From Bacteroidales bacterium (GTDB taxonomy: Bacteria > Bacteroidota > Bacteroidia > Bacteroidales > UBA4181): a DNA stretch of 33,002 bases. This document shows, piece by piece, positions 18,961 through 28,851 of this stretch; the first letter of the stretch is position 1; each line of letters starts with the position of its first letter. The stretch covers positions 1 through 33,002 of the forward strand of contig JAISDP010000196.1 of assembly GCA_031264715.1 (NCBI GenBank). Direction: 5' to 3'. Below the pieces are notes generated by a model, which made no database searches, had not been told where the DNA came from, and was given only the letters and a program-made list of their open reading frames with translations. Both the position numbers and the translations under genes were made by a program.

Positions 18961-20775
18961 ATGAAAAGGATAATCGATTATATATCTATTGCCGTTGTTG
19001 CATTATGTTTTACTTCGTGCGAGGAATACCTGGACAGACCATCGCAGTCGAATATTACGGAAAGGGATATCTATGTAAATTTCAGGAGTTTTCAAGGTTT
19101 TGTAGAAGAATTGTACAACTGTATTATCAGTCCGAGCGAATGTGGCGCATGGAACAATTATTCGTTTGCCGATGAAAACCTGGGGCCAAGGATTTACAAT
19201 TTTGACACCGGTAATTATTGGGGTGGCGAAACGTATTTCCACAACAATGGCAATCAGGCTGTAAGTACCACGGATGGTCAATCCAGGACCAAGCGCATCT
19301 GGGAATATGCGTGGTATGCTCTCGCCAAAGCAAATATTGTGCTGGATAAAATCGAAGAGGAAGATTTGTTTGCAGGTAACGCGGATGAAAAAAAATTGAT
19401 CCGCGGACAGGCGCTTTTTTTCAGAGGGTGGTTCTATTTTGAAATATGCCGTTTCTGGGGCGGGATGCCTTATATTGACAGGCCGCTGACTGAAACGGAA
19501 AATTACGAAGACCCTTATTTTCAAAGAATGAACTTTCGGGAGACAGCGCTGAAAATGGCGGCTGATTTCAGGGAAGCGGCTGATTTGTTGCCTGAACACT
19601 GGGAAGATATGTATGGAAAAGCGGACGGCGTTCCACAGGGAAGGAATGACAACAATCAATACATCAACAAGTTTCATGCCCTGGGGTATCTTGGTAAGGC
19701 TTTACTGTTTGCCGCCAGTCCGATGATTAACGAGGAAGCCACCGGCGTTAACGCATTTGACCCGGCGCTGTGCGCCCAGGCAGCTGACGCTTTTGGCGAA
19801 CTGTTGACGCTTGCCGAAAATACCAACAGGTATACGCTGGCGTCGTGGAATGAGTACAATCAGATTTTTTTCTGCGCAAACCGGAACGCCGCTCCCTACC
19901 GGAACGGCTTGAATGAAGTGATCATGCTGCCCACGACTTATGACGCAACACGGTTCAGATGGTCTACAATAGGCGCGATATCTCCTAACGACATGGGGTT
20001 GAATGCAGGCTCCAGCGCTGATGTGCCGACACATAACATTGTCAAAAATTTCGCCACAGCGAATGGACTTCCGCAAGCAGAGGACCCTGCTTTTGATCCG
20101 CAAAAACCATGGACTAATCTTGAGCCTCGTTTTTATAAGGTTATTGCGAAGCACGGCGATAAAATACACAATGGAACGACGGGACGACAGGTTCTTGAAT
20201 GTCAAAACGGCGGATTCCACCGCACAATACAGTATCCGACCGTTACCGGGTATTACCAGAGGAAGTTCAGCGGATTGGATCCGAATGCTTACAGGGCTTC
20301 GCCCGATTGTTATGCGGCTGCTCCTTACCTGAGGCTTGCAGATGTTTACCTGATGTATGCCGAAGCGGTAAATTTCATGACGGGCGGCGGACCCAAAGCG
20401 AAAACCGGCAATTATTCCAAAACTGCCGAGGATGCATTGAACATGGTAAGGCAGCGCGCCCAGATTCCGACTGTTGATCCCAAATATACGGCTGATAAAA
20501 ATGTGTTTTTTGAGGAGCTTGTCCGTGAAAGAGCGGTAGAATTATTTATGGAAGGCGCCCGCTTTTGCGATTTGCGACGCTGGAGCAGAAACGATGATCC
20601 GCGTTACCTGGAAAAAACAGGGATATATTTTGATTTAGACGGCAATGGTGAACCTGTCGCAGTTAGAGAGCAAGTTATTACTAAAAGGGCGGCTGATAAA
20701 AAACACAACTGGTTGCCTGTCATAACGAAATACACTACGATGTACAGTACTTTTCCGCAAAATCCAGGATGGTAA
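18961..20775 (+). CDS. RagB/SusD-family nutrient uptake lipoprotein
   Basis: Lipobox CFTSCEEYLDRP; C-terminal LVRERAVELFMEGARFCDLRRW..NPGW*. Confidence 0.96.
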   Translation: MKRIIDYISIAVVALCFTSCEEYLDRPSQSNITERDIYVNFRSFQGFVEELYNCIISPSECGAWNNYSFADENLGPRIYNFDTGNYWGGETYFHNNGNQAVSTTDGQSRTKRIWEYAWYALAKANIVLDKIEEEDLFAGNADEKKLIRGQALFFRGWFYFEICRFWGGMPYIDRPLTETENYEDPYFQRMNFRETALKMAADFREAADLLPEHWEDMYGKADGVPQGRNDNNQYINKFHALGYLGKALLFAASPMINEEATGVNAFDPALCAQAADAFGELLTLAENTNRYTLASWNEYNQIFFCANRNAAPYRNGLNEVIMLPTTYDATRFRWSTIGAISPNDMGLNAGSSADVPTHNIVKNFATANGLPQAEDPAFDPQKPWTNLEPRFYKVIAKHGDKIHNGTTGRQVLECQNGGFHRTIQYPTVTGYYQRKFSGLDPNAYRASPDCYAAAPYLRLADVYLMYAEAVNFMTGGGPKAKTGNYSKTAEDALNMVRQRAQIPTVDPKYTADKNVFFEELVRERAVELFMEGARFCDLRRWSRNDDPRYLEKTGIYFDLDGNGEPVAVREQVITKRAADKKHNWLPVITKYTTMYSTFPQNPGW

Positions 20776-20801
20776 AAGAATGTATTGTCTAATTATTAAT
20801 A

Positions 20802-23800
20802 ATGTATCAAATGAAAAATAAGATATTATATTCAGTTCTTTTTCTATTAATGTTTTGTACTTGTCATACTTATGCGCAAAGTGAACCGGGCAGCATTAGC
20901 GTTTCATCCATCGTTTCCGATACGGATGGAAATCCTGTAGAAAATGTCGAAATCTTCAGTGATCCGGCTTATGCCAAAACCGGAGCCGACGGACAGTTTA
21001 CGATTTCGGTATCGCCGGACGCCCTTTTAATCATAAAGGCAAACGGATATCAGACGGTTAAGTTGCTGGCGGGGGATGTTCAGAACATGTCGAATATCAG
21101 TCTCGCAAGTAATGACTTATTATACGGTAAAAAAATAAACCTGGCTTTCCGTCAATCTTATCAGGGTGATCTGACAGGCGCTGTAACATACGTTGACGCC
21201 GATGAAATACTGAAATACGACGAAACAGGCGCTTCCGGTCTTCTGAGTAACAGAACCCTGGGCATGTTGGGTTCCAATCAGATAAGGGGATTGGGGGTTA
21301 ATTTCGACGTTGGCAATATCATGACTGTTTCTACCCAGGGAACAGCGGCCATGGTTGTTGTAGACGGTATTCCGCGGGAATTGACCTATTTGCGCGCGTC
21401 CGAGATTGAAAGCATCACGGTTTTGAAAGATGCGAATGCGGCAGTTCTTTACGGAACAGCGGCAGCCAATGGCGTGATTCTGGTCACTACAAAGAGAGGA
21501 GAAGCCTATAAGAAGCAGGCTGACTTTAAGGTAACATACGGTATCAATAAGCCGATGGCGTTCCCCAAGTTTTTAAATTCGGCGGATTATATGGAGTATT
21601 ACAATCAGGCGCGCCGAAACGATCAACTGGATGCCGTGTTCACGGATATCGACAATTACCGTTCGGGTGATCCATATCGTTATCCAAACGTCGACTATTT
21701 CTCAAGGGATTATTTAAGGCCGTTCTACAGGTCTTTTAACGCCGAAGGGCAATTTTCAGGAGGGAACAGTGTGGCAAAATACTATTCAAATTTTGGATGG
21801 AACAATCAAAACACCATATACAGTTTCGGCGAAGGCAAAGATTCGCGAACAAACGAGTTCCATGCACGATTGAATGGCGATTTGAAAATTAACAGCTGGA
21901 TCAATACCCGGCTTGACGGAAGTGTGACTTTTCAAAATCAAGTTGTGCCGCGTATCTCCGCCAGTGACGGTTATTGGGCTGCGGCGCGCAGCATCCGCCC
22001 GTACGAATATACTCCGCTGATCCCCATAGACCTGATTGAACCGGATAATCCGGTATTGGAGTCCGCCAAGAGAATCATCGACGGGAAGTATCTTTTAGGA
22101 GGATCCGACGCTTACCGCACAACACCCATTGGCGATATGTATGGCGCCGGCGAAAGTGAAATCGGATTTCGTAACTTTTCGTTAGGTAACCAGATTAATT
22201 TTGATTTTAACCAATGGATAGAAGGATTGACATTAAATACCAATTTCGGTTTCGATTTCTGGTCGGGGTTTTCAACAACAGTTGCCAATATCTATGCCAC
22301 CTATTTTCCAACTTTCGATAACAACAACAGGATTACCGGCTTGCAGAAATTCAATGCCGACGAAGCGGCAACCTCTCCGCTGATTGAAGGAATTGCACTA
22401 AGGAGACGGTTTGGGTATAACCTGTCATTGCAATACGACAAGATGTTTGATGATATACACCACATTACGGCAATCCTTCTTGGATACGGCAATACGTACA
22501 AACAGTCGGGCGACCTGCAAGGGTCAAAGTTCGCGCATTTGGGCTTGCATTTGGGGTATATCTACAACAAGCGCTATATGATTGATTTCAGCAGCGCTTA
22601 CGTCAATTCGACACGGCTTGCGCCGGGGCACCGGGGCGGTTTTTCGCCTACGGCAGGGCTGGCCTGGGTAATGAGTTCCGAAGAGTTTATGTCCTCGGCA
22701 GATTTTATTGATTATTTGAAAATAAGGTTTTCGGCAGGTATCATTAAATCGGACCTCATGACCTCAAACAACTCCGCTCCCGGCTATTTCTGGTATGACG
22801 ATAATTATGGAGGTTCCACATCCTGGGGTTGGGGCGACGGGCTACGAAGCCGCAGCAGTACGATCGCAAACAGAACGCGTAATTTTGATATGACCTTTGC
22901 TGAACGTAAAGATTTGAACCTTGGTTTTGAATCGCTGTTGTTTGGGAACAGGTTGGGTTTGGAAGCCAATTATTTTCTTACTTTAAACGAAGGTATGCTT
23001 GTGCGCTCGACAAACGAGTATCCCAGTTTCCTGGGCACCTTTGTGCCGTACGAAAACTTCGAAAATGTGAAATACCAGGGCTTCGAACTTGGAGCGAGCT
23101 ATGTAGAGAAATGGAATGACTGGTCGTTGAGGGTTGGAGCCAATTTGCTGTATTCTGTCTCGGTAAAAACCAAAGTTAACGAATTGCGTGCCTACCCGCA
23201 TTTGAACAGGGTGGGAACGCCTCACGACGGTTATTGGGGATTGGTAAGTCTCGGCTTTTTCGAGAATCAGGCAGACGTAGACAACAGTACGCCGCAGGTT
23301 TTTGGAGGCACAGTACGCGAAGGCGACCTTAAATATCAGGCGCAGAAAGAGAATGGAAGAATTGACACTGATGACGAAGTTCTTTTGGGACGCTGGCAGG
23401 CTCCGTGGTCGGGAGGTATAAATTTTACGCTGTCCTACAAAAAAATCTCGCTTTTTGTGATAGGTGAAGGCCGTTCCGGCGCCAAGCCGTTTAAGGAAAA
23501 TAATTATTTCTGGCTGGAAGGCACGCGTAAATACTCCGAAGTGGCATTAAACAGTTGGACGCCTGAAACAAGAAATACCGCTGTCTATCCCAGACTGTCG
23601 TCCCAGTCGAATCCAAACAATAACCGCCGCTCAACATTTTGGCAGTATAATGCTGATTACTTTGAAATCAGCAAAATACAGTTGAATTATCAGATGCCCG
23701 AATTGTTGACCAGCGCCTTGCACATGAAAAGTTTGGATGTATTCGCTTATGTAACCCGTCCGCTCATTCTTGCTAAAGAAAAAGAAATGAGGTTAATTCA

Positions 23801-23864
23801 AACTGGAAACAGCGGCGGATTGAATTATCGCTCCTTTGTGTTCGGTTTGAAAGTTTCTTTCTAA
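20802..23864 (+). CDS. SusC/RagA-family TonB-linked outer-membrane protein (second copy, divergent N-terminus)
   Basis: Signal peptide, plug domain (AMVVVDGIPRELTYLRASEIESITVLKDANAAVLYGTAAANGVILVTTKRG), C-terminal barrel ending GLKVSF*. Confidence 0.96.
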   Translation: MYQMKNKILYSVLFLLMFCTCHTYAQSEPGSISVSSIVSDTDGNPVENVEIFSDPAYAKTGADGQFTISVSPDALLIIKANGYQTVKLLAGDVQNMSNISLASNDLLYGKKINLAFRQSYQGDLTGAVTYVDADEILKYDETGASGLLSNRTLGMLGSNQIRGLGVNFDVGNIMTVSTQGTAAMVVVDGIPRELTYLRASEIESITVLKDANAAVLYGTAAANGVILVTTKRGEAYKKQADFKVTYGINKPMAFPKFLNSADYMEYYNQARRNDQLDAVFTDIDNYRSGDPYRYPNVDYFSRDYLRPFYRSFNAEGQFSGGNSVAKYYSNFGWNNQNTIYSFGEGKDSRTNEFHARLNGDLKINSWINTRLDGSVTFQNQVVPRISASDGYWAAARSIRPYEYTPLIPIDLIEPDNPVLESAKRIIDGKYLLGGSDAYRTTPIGDMYGAGESEIGFRNFSLGNQINFDFNQWIEGLTLNTNFGFDFWSGFSTTVANIYATYFPTFDNNNRITGLQKFNADEAATSPLIEGIALRRRFGYNLSLQYDKMFDDIHHITAILLGYGNTYKQSGDLQGSKFAHLGLHLGYIYNKRYMIDFSSAYVNSTRLAPGHRGGFSPTAGLAWVMSSEEFMSSADFIDYLKIRFSAGIIKSDLMTSNNSAPGYFWYDDNYGGSTSWGWGDGLRSRSSTIANRTRNFDMTFAERKDLNLGFESLLFGNRLGLEANYFLTLNEGMLVRSTNEYPSFLGTFVPYENFENVKYQGFELGASYVEKWNDWSLRVGANLLYSVSVKTKVNELRAYPHLNRVGTPHDGYWGLVSLGFFENQADVDNSTPQVFGGTVREGDLKYQAQKENGRIDTDDEVLLGRWQAPWSGGINFTLSYKKISLFVIGEGRSGAKPFKENNYFWLEGTRKYSEVALNSWTPETRNTAVYPRLSSQSNPNNNRRSTFWQYNADYFEISKIQLNYQMPELLTSALHMKSLDVFAYVTRPLILAKEKEMRLIQTGNSGGLNYRSFVFGLKVSF

Positions 23865-23894
23865 TTGTTTTCGAATAAATTAAATAATGTTGAA

Positions 23895-25709
23895 ATGAAG
23901 AATTATAAATTTATACTACCCGGGGTTATTTTCATCATGTTATTTTCCTGCCAGTTGCTTGAGCCGGATAATGAAAACTATAGCACTTTTGACCGTGTTT
24001 ATGAAGACCCCGCCTTTGCCGAAGGTCTTTTAATACGCGGATTTATCCAGGTTCCTGTCAGGGATTACAGGTATGATGAACGTGCAACGGACGACGCTGT
24101 GACCAACGATTTAGCCAATGATTATGTCAGGATGGCAACAGGCGGCTGGTCGTCTCAGTATAATCCCCAGCATGTATGGCAAAATTGCAATGACGGGATC
24201 ATGTATGTTAACAAATTTCTGGAAATTGTGGACAAGGTGCCGTTCAGACCTTCCAATCCTGATATAGACAGGATGTACAAGCGGCGCTATAAGGGAGAAG
24301 CGTATGCCATCAGAGGTATTTTGAAATATTATCTGTTGCGTAATCATGGCGGATATGGCGCCAATGGAGAATTGCTGGGAACGCCGATATACGATGAGTT
24401 TATGGAATACACCGACAAGTCTAAATTTTCCCAGCCCCGTGCAAAATTTGTCGACTGTGTGCAAACTGTATATGACGATCTCGACATGGCGGTTTCACTA
24501 CTTCCGCTCGACTTTGGCAATGTAACTGCCGGCATTGGAATACCGCCGGGCTACAATGAATCAGGCAATGCGACCATAGACGATTACAATCTGGTTTGCG
24601 GACGTACTGCAAGTGAACGTGTTTCGGGACGTATTGCGTTGGCTTTTAAGGCAAAAATGGCATTACTCCACGCAAGTCCTGCATTTAACGAAGGCAATAG
24701 CGCTTTGTGGGAAAAAGCAGCCGAGTTTTCGGGCGAACTGCTGTCCAAACCGAATGTTATTTACAGTTCCGCTTTTCAGGGCGGGCTGGATATTGATCCC
24801 AACGGCCATCGCTTTTATGCCTCTACCGAAGTCGCTAAATATAATTGGAATACTCCTGTTACCGGAAAAGAATATGTGTGGAGAAAAAACAGGGAAAACA
24901 ACAATACAAAAGAAACGGAGCATTATCCTCCAACCTTTGGGGGCAATGGACGGATCAATCCTTCGCAAAATTTTGTGGACGCGTTTCCTATGGCAAACGG
25001 TTATCCCATCACTGCTGATCCTTCACTTTCGGGGTATGATCCGGCAGCGCCCTATACGGGGAGGGATTCGCGGCTTGGGCTGTTTGTGCTGTATAATGGC
25101 GCAAGTTTTAAAAGCAATACCGTTTACACTGCCATTGACGGAACCGGGACACATGCCGGGGATAACCGGCTGGGCATGGCAGCCAGATCGACACGGACAG
25201 GCTATTATCTGAAAAAACTGCTGGTGGACAATAATGTTACATGGAACGGGTCCAGTTGGAATACGGCTGATCATATTGAAGGCTATGTTCGTTACACCGA
25301 AATGTTTTTGACATATGCCGAAGCAGCTAACCAGGCGTGGGGGCCTGACGGAGTTTCGCAGTCCTACAATTATTCAGCACGTCAAATCATTGGAGAAATT
25401 CGCAAGCGTGCAAATCCCGGAATAGGCGCTGATCCTTATTTGGCGTCGCTCGACAAAGAAGGGATGATTACATTGATTCAAAATGAAAGGCGCATTGAAC
25501 TGAGCTTTGAAAGTCATCGTTTTTGGGATTTGCGTCGCTGGAACAAGACCGACCTGATGAAAGAATCCGTCAGGGGTGTAAGGTGGGAAGGCGGAATACC
25601 ATCGTACTTTGATGTAGAAAGCAGAGATTATGAGGATTATATGATTTATGGCCCTGTTCCCCAAACGGAAATCCTTAAATTCAACTTTATTCAAAACCGG
25701 GGTTGGTAA
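23895..25709 (+). CDS. RagB/SusD-family nutrient uptake lipoprotein (second copy)
   Basis: Lipobox MLFSCQLLEPDN; C-terminal LIQNERRIELSFESHRFWDLRRWNK..QNRGW*. ATG 23895 preferred over TTG 23865. Confidence 0.95.
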   Translation: MKNYKFILPGVIFIMLFSCQLLEPDNENYSTFDRVYEDPAFAEGLLIRGFIQVPVRDYRYDERATDDAVTNDLANDYVRMATGGWSSQYNPQHVWQNCNDGIMYVNKFLEIVDKVPFRPSNPDIDRMYKRRYKGEAYAIRGILKYYLLRNHGGYGANGELLGTPIYDEFMEYTDKSKFSQPRAKFVDCVQTVYDDLDMAVSLLPLDFGNVTAGIGIPPGYNESGNATIDDYNLVCGRTASERVSGRIALAFKAKMALLHASPAFNEGNSALWEKAAEFSGELLSKPNVIYSSAFQGGLDIDPNGHRFYASTEVAKYNWNTPVTGKEYVWRKNRENNNTKETEHYPPTFGGNGRINPSQNFVDAFPMANGYPITADPSLSGYDPAAPYTGRDSRLGLFVLYNGASFKSNTVYTAIDGTGTHAGDNRLGMAARSTRTGYYLKKLLVDNNVTWNGSSWNTADHIEGYVRYTEMFLTYAEAANQAWGPDGVSQSYNYSARQIIGEIRKRANPGIGADPYLASLDKEGMITLIQNERRIELSFESHRFWDLRRWNKTDLMKESVRGVRWEGGIPSYFDVESRDYEDYMIYGPVPQTEILKFNFIQNRGW

Positions 25710-25727
25710 TTTAAAAAAACAAGTAGC

Positions 25728-26783
25728 ATGAAAAAATTAATTATTTTAATGATTGCAGTAATCATCGGAAGCAACGCATGTAAAAATTTCGATGTAGAGT
25801 ATAACGATTATAAATATTCCACCGCTTACTTCGGATATCAATTTCCGGTAAGGATTTTGATTCTTGGTGATTATATCTATGACAACTCAAACGACAATGC
25901 GCACAAATTTGTCATTTCGGCGCATCTGGGAGGTGTAATCGATAATAAAACAGACAGGAAGTTTTCCATCGAAGTAGACGAAAGCCTGTGTAACGGTGTG
26001 GTTTTTGCGACCGGGGATCCGGTAGTAGCAATGCCTGCATCGTGGTATACATTAAGTTCCTCTTCGGAGTTGATCATACCAAAAGGCAGGCAGGACGGAG
26101 GCATTGAAGTGCAATTGACCGAAGCCTTTTTTGCCGATCCAAATTCCATCAGGAACACGTATGCAGTTCCCATCCGTTTGAAGGGTTCTAACGATGTCGA
26201 CAGCATCCTGTCGGGCAGGAAGGACAATGCTTATCCCAATCCCGATCCGCGCCTGGCAGAACAATGGGTAGTTTCACCCAAAGACTTTGTCATGTTTGTT
26301 GTGAAATACATCAACGAATATGAAGCATCCTATCTGAAATATGGAACAAGTACGGTATCGCAGGCAGGCGGAACAACCGAAACTACGACCTATAAGGAAA
26401 AATGGGTAGAACGTAATGACGTTGTAAAACTGCGTACCACCGGACGCAACACTGTTGAGGGAGAATTTAGCCTCCAGTCGGGCATCATGACCGGAAATGT
26501 TCTCCTGACACTGGATTTTAACGGAGTTCACAACGGCAAAAACAACTGTACTGTTACCGGAGTCGGCTTGGGAAATACAAATTATTCGGTTACCGGGACG
26601 GGAACGTTCAAAACCTTCGATACGGAATATGACAATTTTGGACAGAAAATCCGACAGGGTATGACGATAAACTATACCGTTACCGACGGAAACACCGGCG
26701 ACACCTACACTGCGGAGGAGACGCTGGTAGTACGCAGCCGTGATGTAGTTCTTGAAACATACTCTGTGAGGCCAACTCCTTAA
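25728..26783 (+). CDS. DUF1735/BT_3987-like surface lipoprotein, candidate surface glycan-binding protein
   Basis: Lipobox GSNACKNFDVEYND; FSIEVDESLCN...PASWYTLSSSSELIIPKGRQDGGIEVQL; position directly after susD in a PUL. Confidence 0.7.
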   Translation: MKKLIILMIAVIIGSNACKNFDVEYNDYKYSTAYFGYQFPVRILILGDYIYDNSNDNAHKFVISAHLGGVIDNKTDRKFSIEVDESLCNGVVFATGDPVVAMPASWYTLSSSSELIIPKGRQDGGIEVQLTEAFFADPNSIRNTYAVPIRLKGSNDVDSILSGRKDNAYPNPDPRLAEQWVVSPKDFVMFVVKYINEYEASYLKYGTSTVSQAGGTTETTTYKEKWVERNDVVKLRTTGRNTVEGEFSLQSGIMTGNVLLTLDFNGVHNGKNNCTVTGVGLGNTNYSVTGTGTFKTFDTEYDNFGQKIRQGMTINYTVTDGNTGDTYTAEETLVVRSRDVVLETYSVRPTP

Positions 26784-26844
26784 ATTTTTCCTGCAAATAT
26801 TCCTGATTTAACCTGAATTTGATAAATTTAATTTAATTTTGAAT

Positions 26845-27005
26845 CCCTTTGACCGGGAAGACAAAGACCCTTTGCTCGGGAAGACAAAGACCCTTTGCTC
26901 GGGCGGACAAAGACCCTTTGCTCGGGCGGACAAAGATCCTTTGACCGGGGGGGCAAAGACCCTTTGACCGAGGGGGCAAAGACCCTTTGACCGGGAAGGT
27001 AAAGA
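26845..27005. repeat. tandem repeat, exactly 7 x 23 bp, consensus CCCTTTGMYCGGGVRGRCAAAGA
   Basis: Units at 26845, 26868, 26891, 26914, 26937, 26960 and 26983, no indels. Flanks CCCTTTG and CAAAGA are nearly invariant; variation is central. Confidence 0.95.
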
Positions 27006-27033
27006 CCTGTGATAAGCGGAATATAGCGCTGTT

Positions 27034-27056
27034 GAGCCGAATTTGCAATTCGGCTC
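27034..27056. repeat. perfect palindrome GAGCCGAATT-TGC-AATTCGGCTC
   Basis: 10-bp arms, 3-nt loop. Confidence 0.85.
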
Positions 27057-27064
27057 GGAACACG

Positions 27065-27083
27065 AGGCAATTTGCAATTGCCT
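27065..27083. repeat. perfect palindrome AGGCAATT-TGC-AATTGCCT
   Basis: 8-bp arms, 3-nt loop; shares the AATTTGCAATT core with the preceding palindrome. Confidence 0.85.
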
Positions 27084-27121
27084 GTGATAAGACCTCGGAG
27101 GCGGGACGTAGAACTCCCGCT

Positions 27122-27146
27122 CCCGGAGGTTTTAGAAACCTCCGGG
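27122..27146. repeat. perfect palindrome CCCGGAGGTTT-TAG-AAACCTCCGGG
   Basis: 11-bp arms, 3-nt loop, directly upstream of the beta-helix gene. Confidence 0.85.
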
Positions 27147-27213
27147 GTTTCACTTGACCAAATCAAAATGTAATATCGTCAGAATCCTCTTAAAAAACCA
27201 AAAATCAAATTCT

Positions 27214-28797
27214 ATGCAGAAATTAGTATATACCGTTCTAATCTTCTTTTTACCCAGTCAATTTGCATTATCCGGACAGGGTTCGAATAACGTTCATATT
27301 TCCGTTGCATCCGGCGCTGTAACCGGTGGCGAAAAAGTTATATATTACAGCGAATACGGAGCTGTGGGCGACGGCGTAACCGACGACTTTGACGCAATCA
27401 TCAAGGCTCATGCCGAAGCGAATGAGGCGGGACTGAAAGTGAGCGCCGACGCGGGCGCAACATACTATATTGGCGGGGCGGACAAAACCGCCTTGATACA
27501 GACTGATACCGACTGGGGCGATGCCAGGTTCATTATCGACGACACGAAAGTCGAAAACCGGAATGTGCAGATATTCAAGCTTTCGTCCAAACTTCCCCCG
27601 ATTCAGGTAACGACCGTGAAAACGCTTGGAAAAAACCAGAAGAAGCTCGATCTGTCGCTTCCGTATCGCTCATTTATAACAGTAACCGACAATACGACAA
27701 AACGCTATATACGCTTTGGATTGAACCAGGACACAGGCTCTTCCCAGACGGACGCATTTGTCGTCGACAAAAAGGGAAAAGTAGATATGAAAGCCCCGAT
27801 CATATGGGACTTTAACAATATCAGCACGATGACGGCTTACCCGATCGACGCCAAAATACTGACCATTCGCGGAGGACATTTCACGACCGTTGCCAATCAG
27901 GATGAATCACGGTACACGTACTATTCCAGAGGCATTGGCGTAATGCGTTCCAATGTGGTAATCGACGGGGTCAGTCACGTGATCACGGGAGAACTTGATC
28001 ACGGCGCTCCGTATGGCGGTTTCCTTACAATATCGAATTGCACCGGCGTGACGGTGCAAAACTGCAAGTTGTCGGGACACAAGACCTATGTTACCATTGG
28101 CGCGGCAAATGCGCCGGTTTCGATGGGATCCTACGACATATCGGTTGGCAGGTCTACCAATGTGACATTCAAAAACTGTAAACAGATAAACGATATACAT
28201 GACACGAAATTATGGGGAATTTTCGGCTCGAACTATTCAAAAAATATTACATTCGATGCGGTAGAGTTTTCACGCTTCGATGCGCACATGGGTGTGGTAA
28301 ACGCGACAATAAAAAATTCGATTCTCGGACACCAGGGCATCAATATCATAGGGAGCGGCGTATTCCTCATAGAGAACACCAAAGTGTGCGCGACGAACTT
28401 CATAAATTTGCGCAGCGACTATGGCAGCACGTTTGAAGGCGAGTTCATTATAAAAAATTGCGAATATGTTCCGCGCAACGCTGCACAGTCCGATGCTGTC
28501 CTGATAAGTGGCAGCTATTCGGGCAAGCATGATTTCGGGTATACGTGCCATATGCCGCGAAAAATAACGATTAACGGTCTTGTAATAAACGATAGCAACC
28601 CTGTCGACAACTACCGGGGACCGAAAATTTTTGCACCTTTCAACAATGAGTATACGAGTGAAGCATATGAAGAAAAATACCCTTATGTAATCACCAGGGA
28701 AGTTGAAATACGAAATATGACCGTCAAAAGCGGTAAAAAATATCTCATAAGCAACAATCCGTTTATGTTCCGGAACGTCCGGATAACGGAACGATAA
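27214..28797 (+). CDS. secreted right-handed beta-helix protein (pectate lyase-like; putative polysaccharide lyase/hydrolase)
   Basis: Signal peptide MQKLVYTVLIFFLPSQFALSGQG; YYSEYGAVGDGVTDDFDAIIKAHAEAN; repeated short strands (VTFKNCKQI, ITFDAVEFSRF, ATIKNSILG, FLIENTKVCATN, FIIKNCEYV). Confidence 0.8.
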   Translation: MQKLVYTVLIFFLPSQFALSGQGSNNVHISVASGAVTGGEKVIYYSEYGAVGDGVTDDFDAIIKAHAEANEAGLKVSADAGATYYIGGADKTALIQTDTDWGDARFIIDDTKVENRNVQIFKLSSKLPPIQVTTVKTLGKNQKKLDLSLPYRSFITVTDNTTKRYIRFGLNQDTGSSQTDAFVVDKKGKVDMKAPIIWDFNNISTMTAYPIDAKILTIRGGHFTTVANQDESRYTYYSRGIGVMRSNVVIDGVSHVITGELDHGAPYGGFLTISNCTGVTVQNCKLSGHKTYVTIGAANAPVSMGSYDISVGRSTNVTFKNCKQINDIHDTKLWGIFGSNYSKNITFDAVEFSRFDAHMGVVNATIKNSILGHQGINIIGSGVFLIENTKVCATNFINLRSDYGSTFEGEFIIKNCEYVPRNAAQSDAVLISGSYSGKHDFGYTCHMPRKITINGLVINDSNPVDNYRGPKIFAPFNNEYTSEAYEEKYPYVITREVEIRNMTVKSGKKYLISNNPFMFRNVRITER

Positions 28798-28851
28798 TAA
28801 ATAAGCATCTTTTTTAAGCCTGAAAGTAGAATTAACCAAACATATATCGAA

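Noticed and set aside
26845-27005. CRISPR array
   Set aside because: Units are contiguous 23-mers with no spacers, and no cas genes are in the window.
26808-27166. Three overlapping minus-strand ORFs (89, 112, 106 aa) of repetitive GLCPPEQRVF/KGSLSSR peptides
   Set aside because: They are translations of the 23-bp array. Because 23 is not a multiple of 3, each frame cycles through all phases, so an array without stops is open in every frame on that strand. No signal or domain supports a protein.
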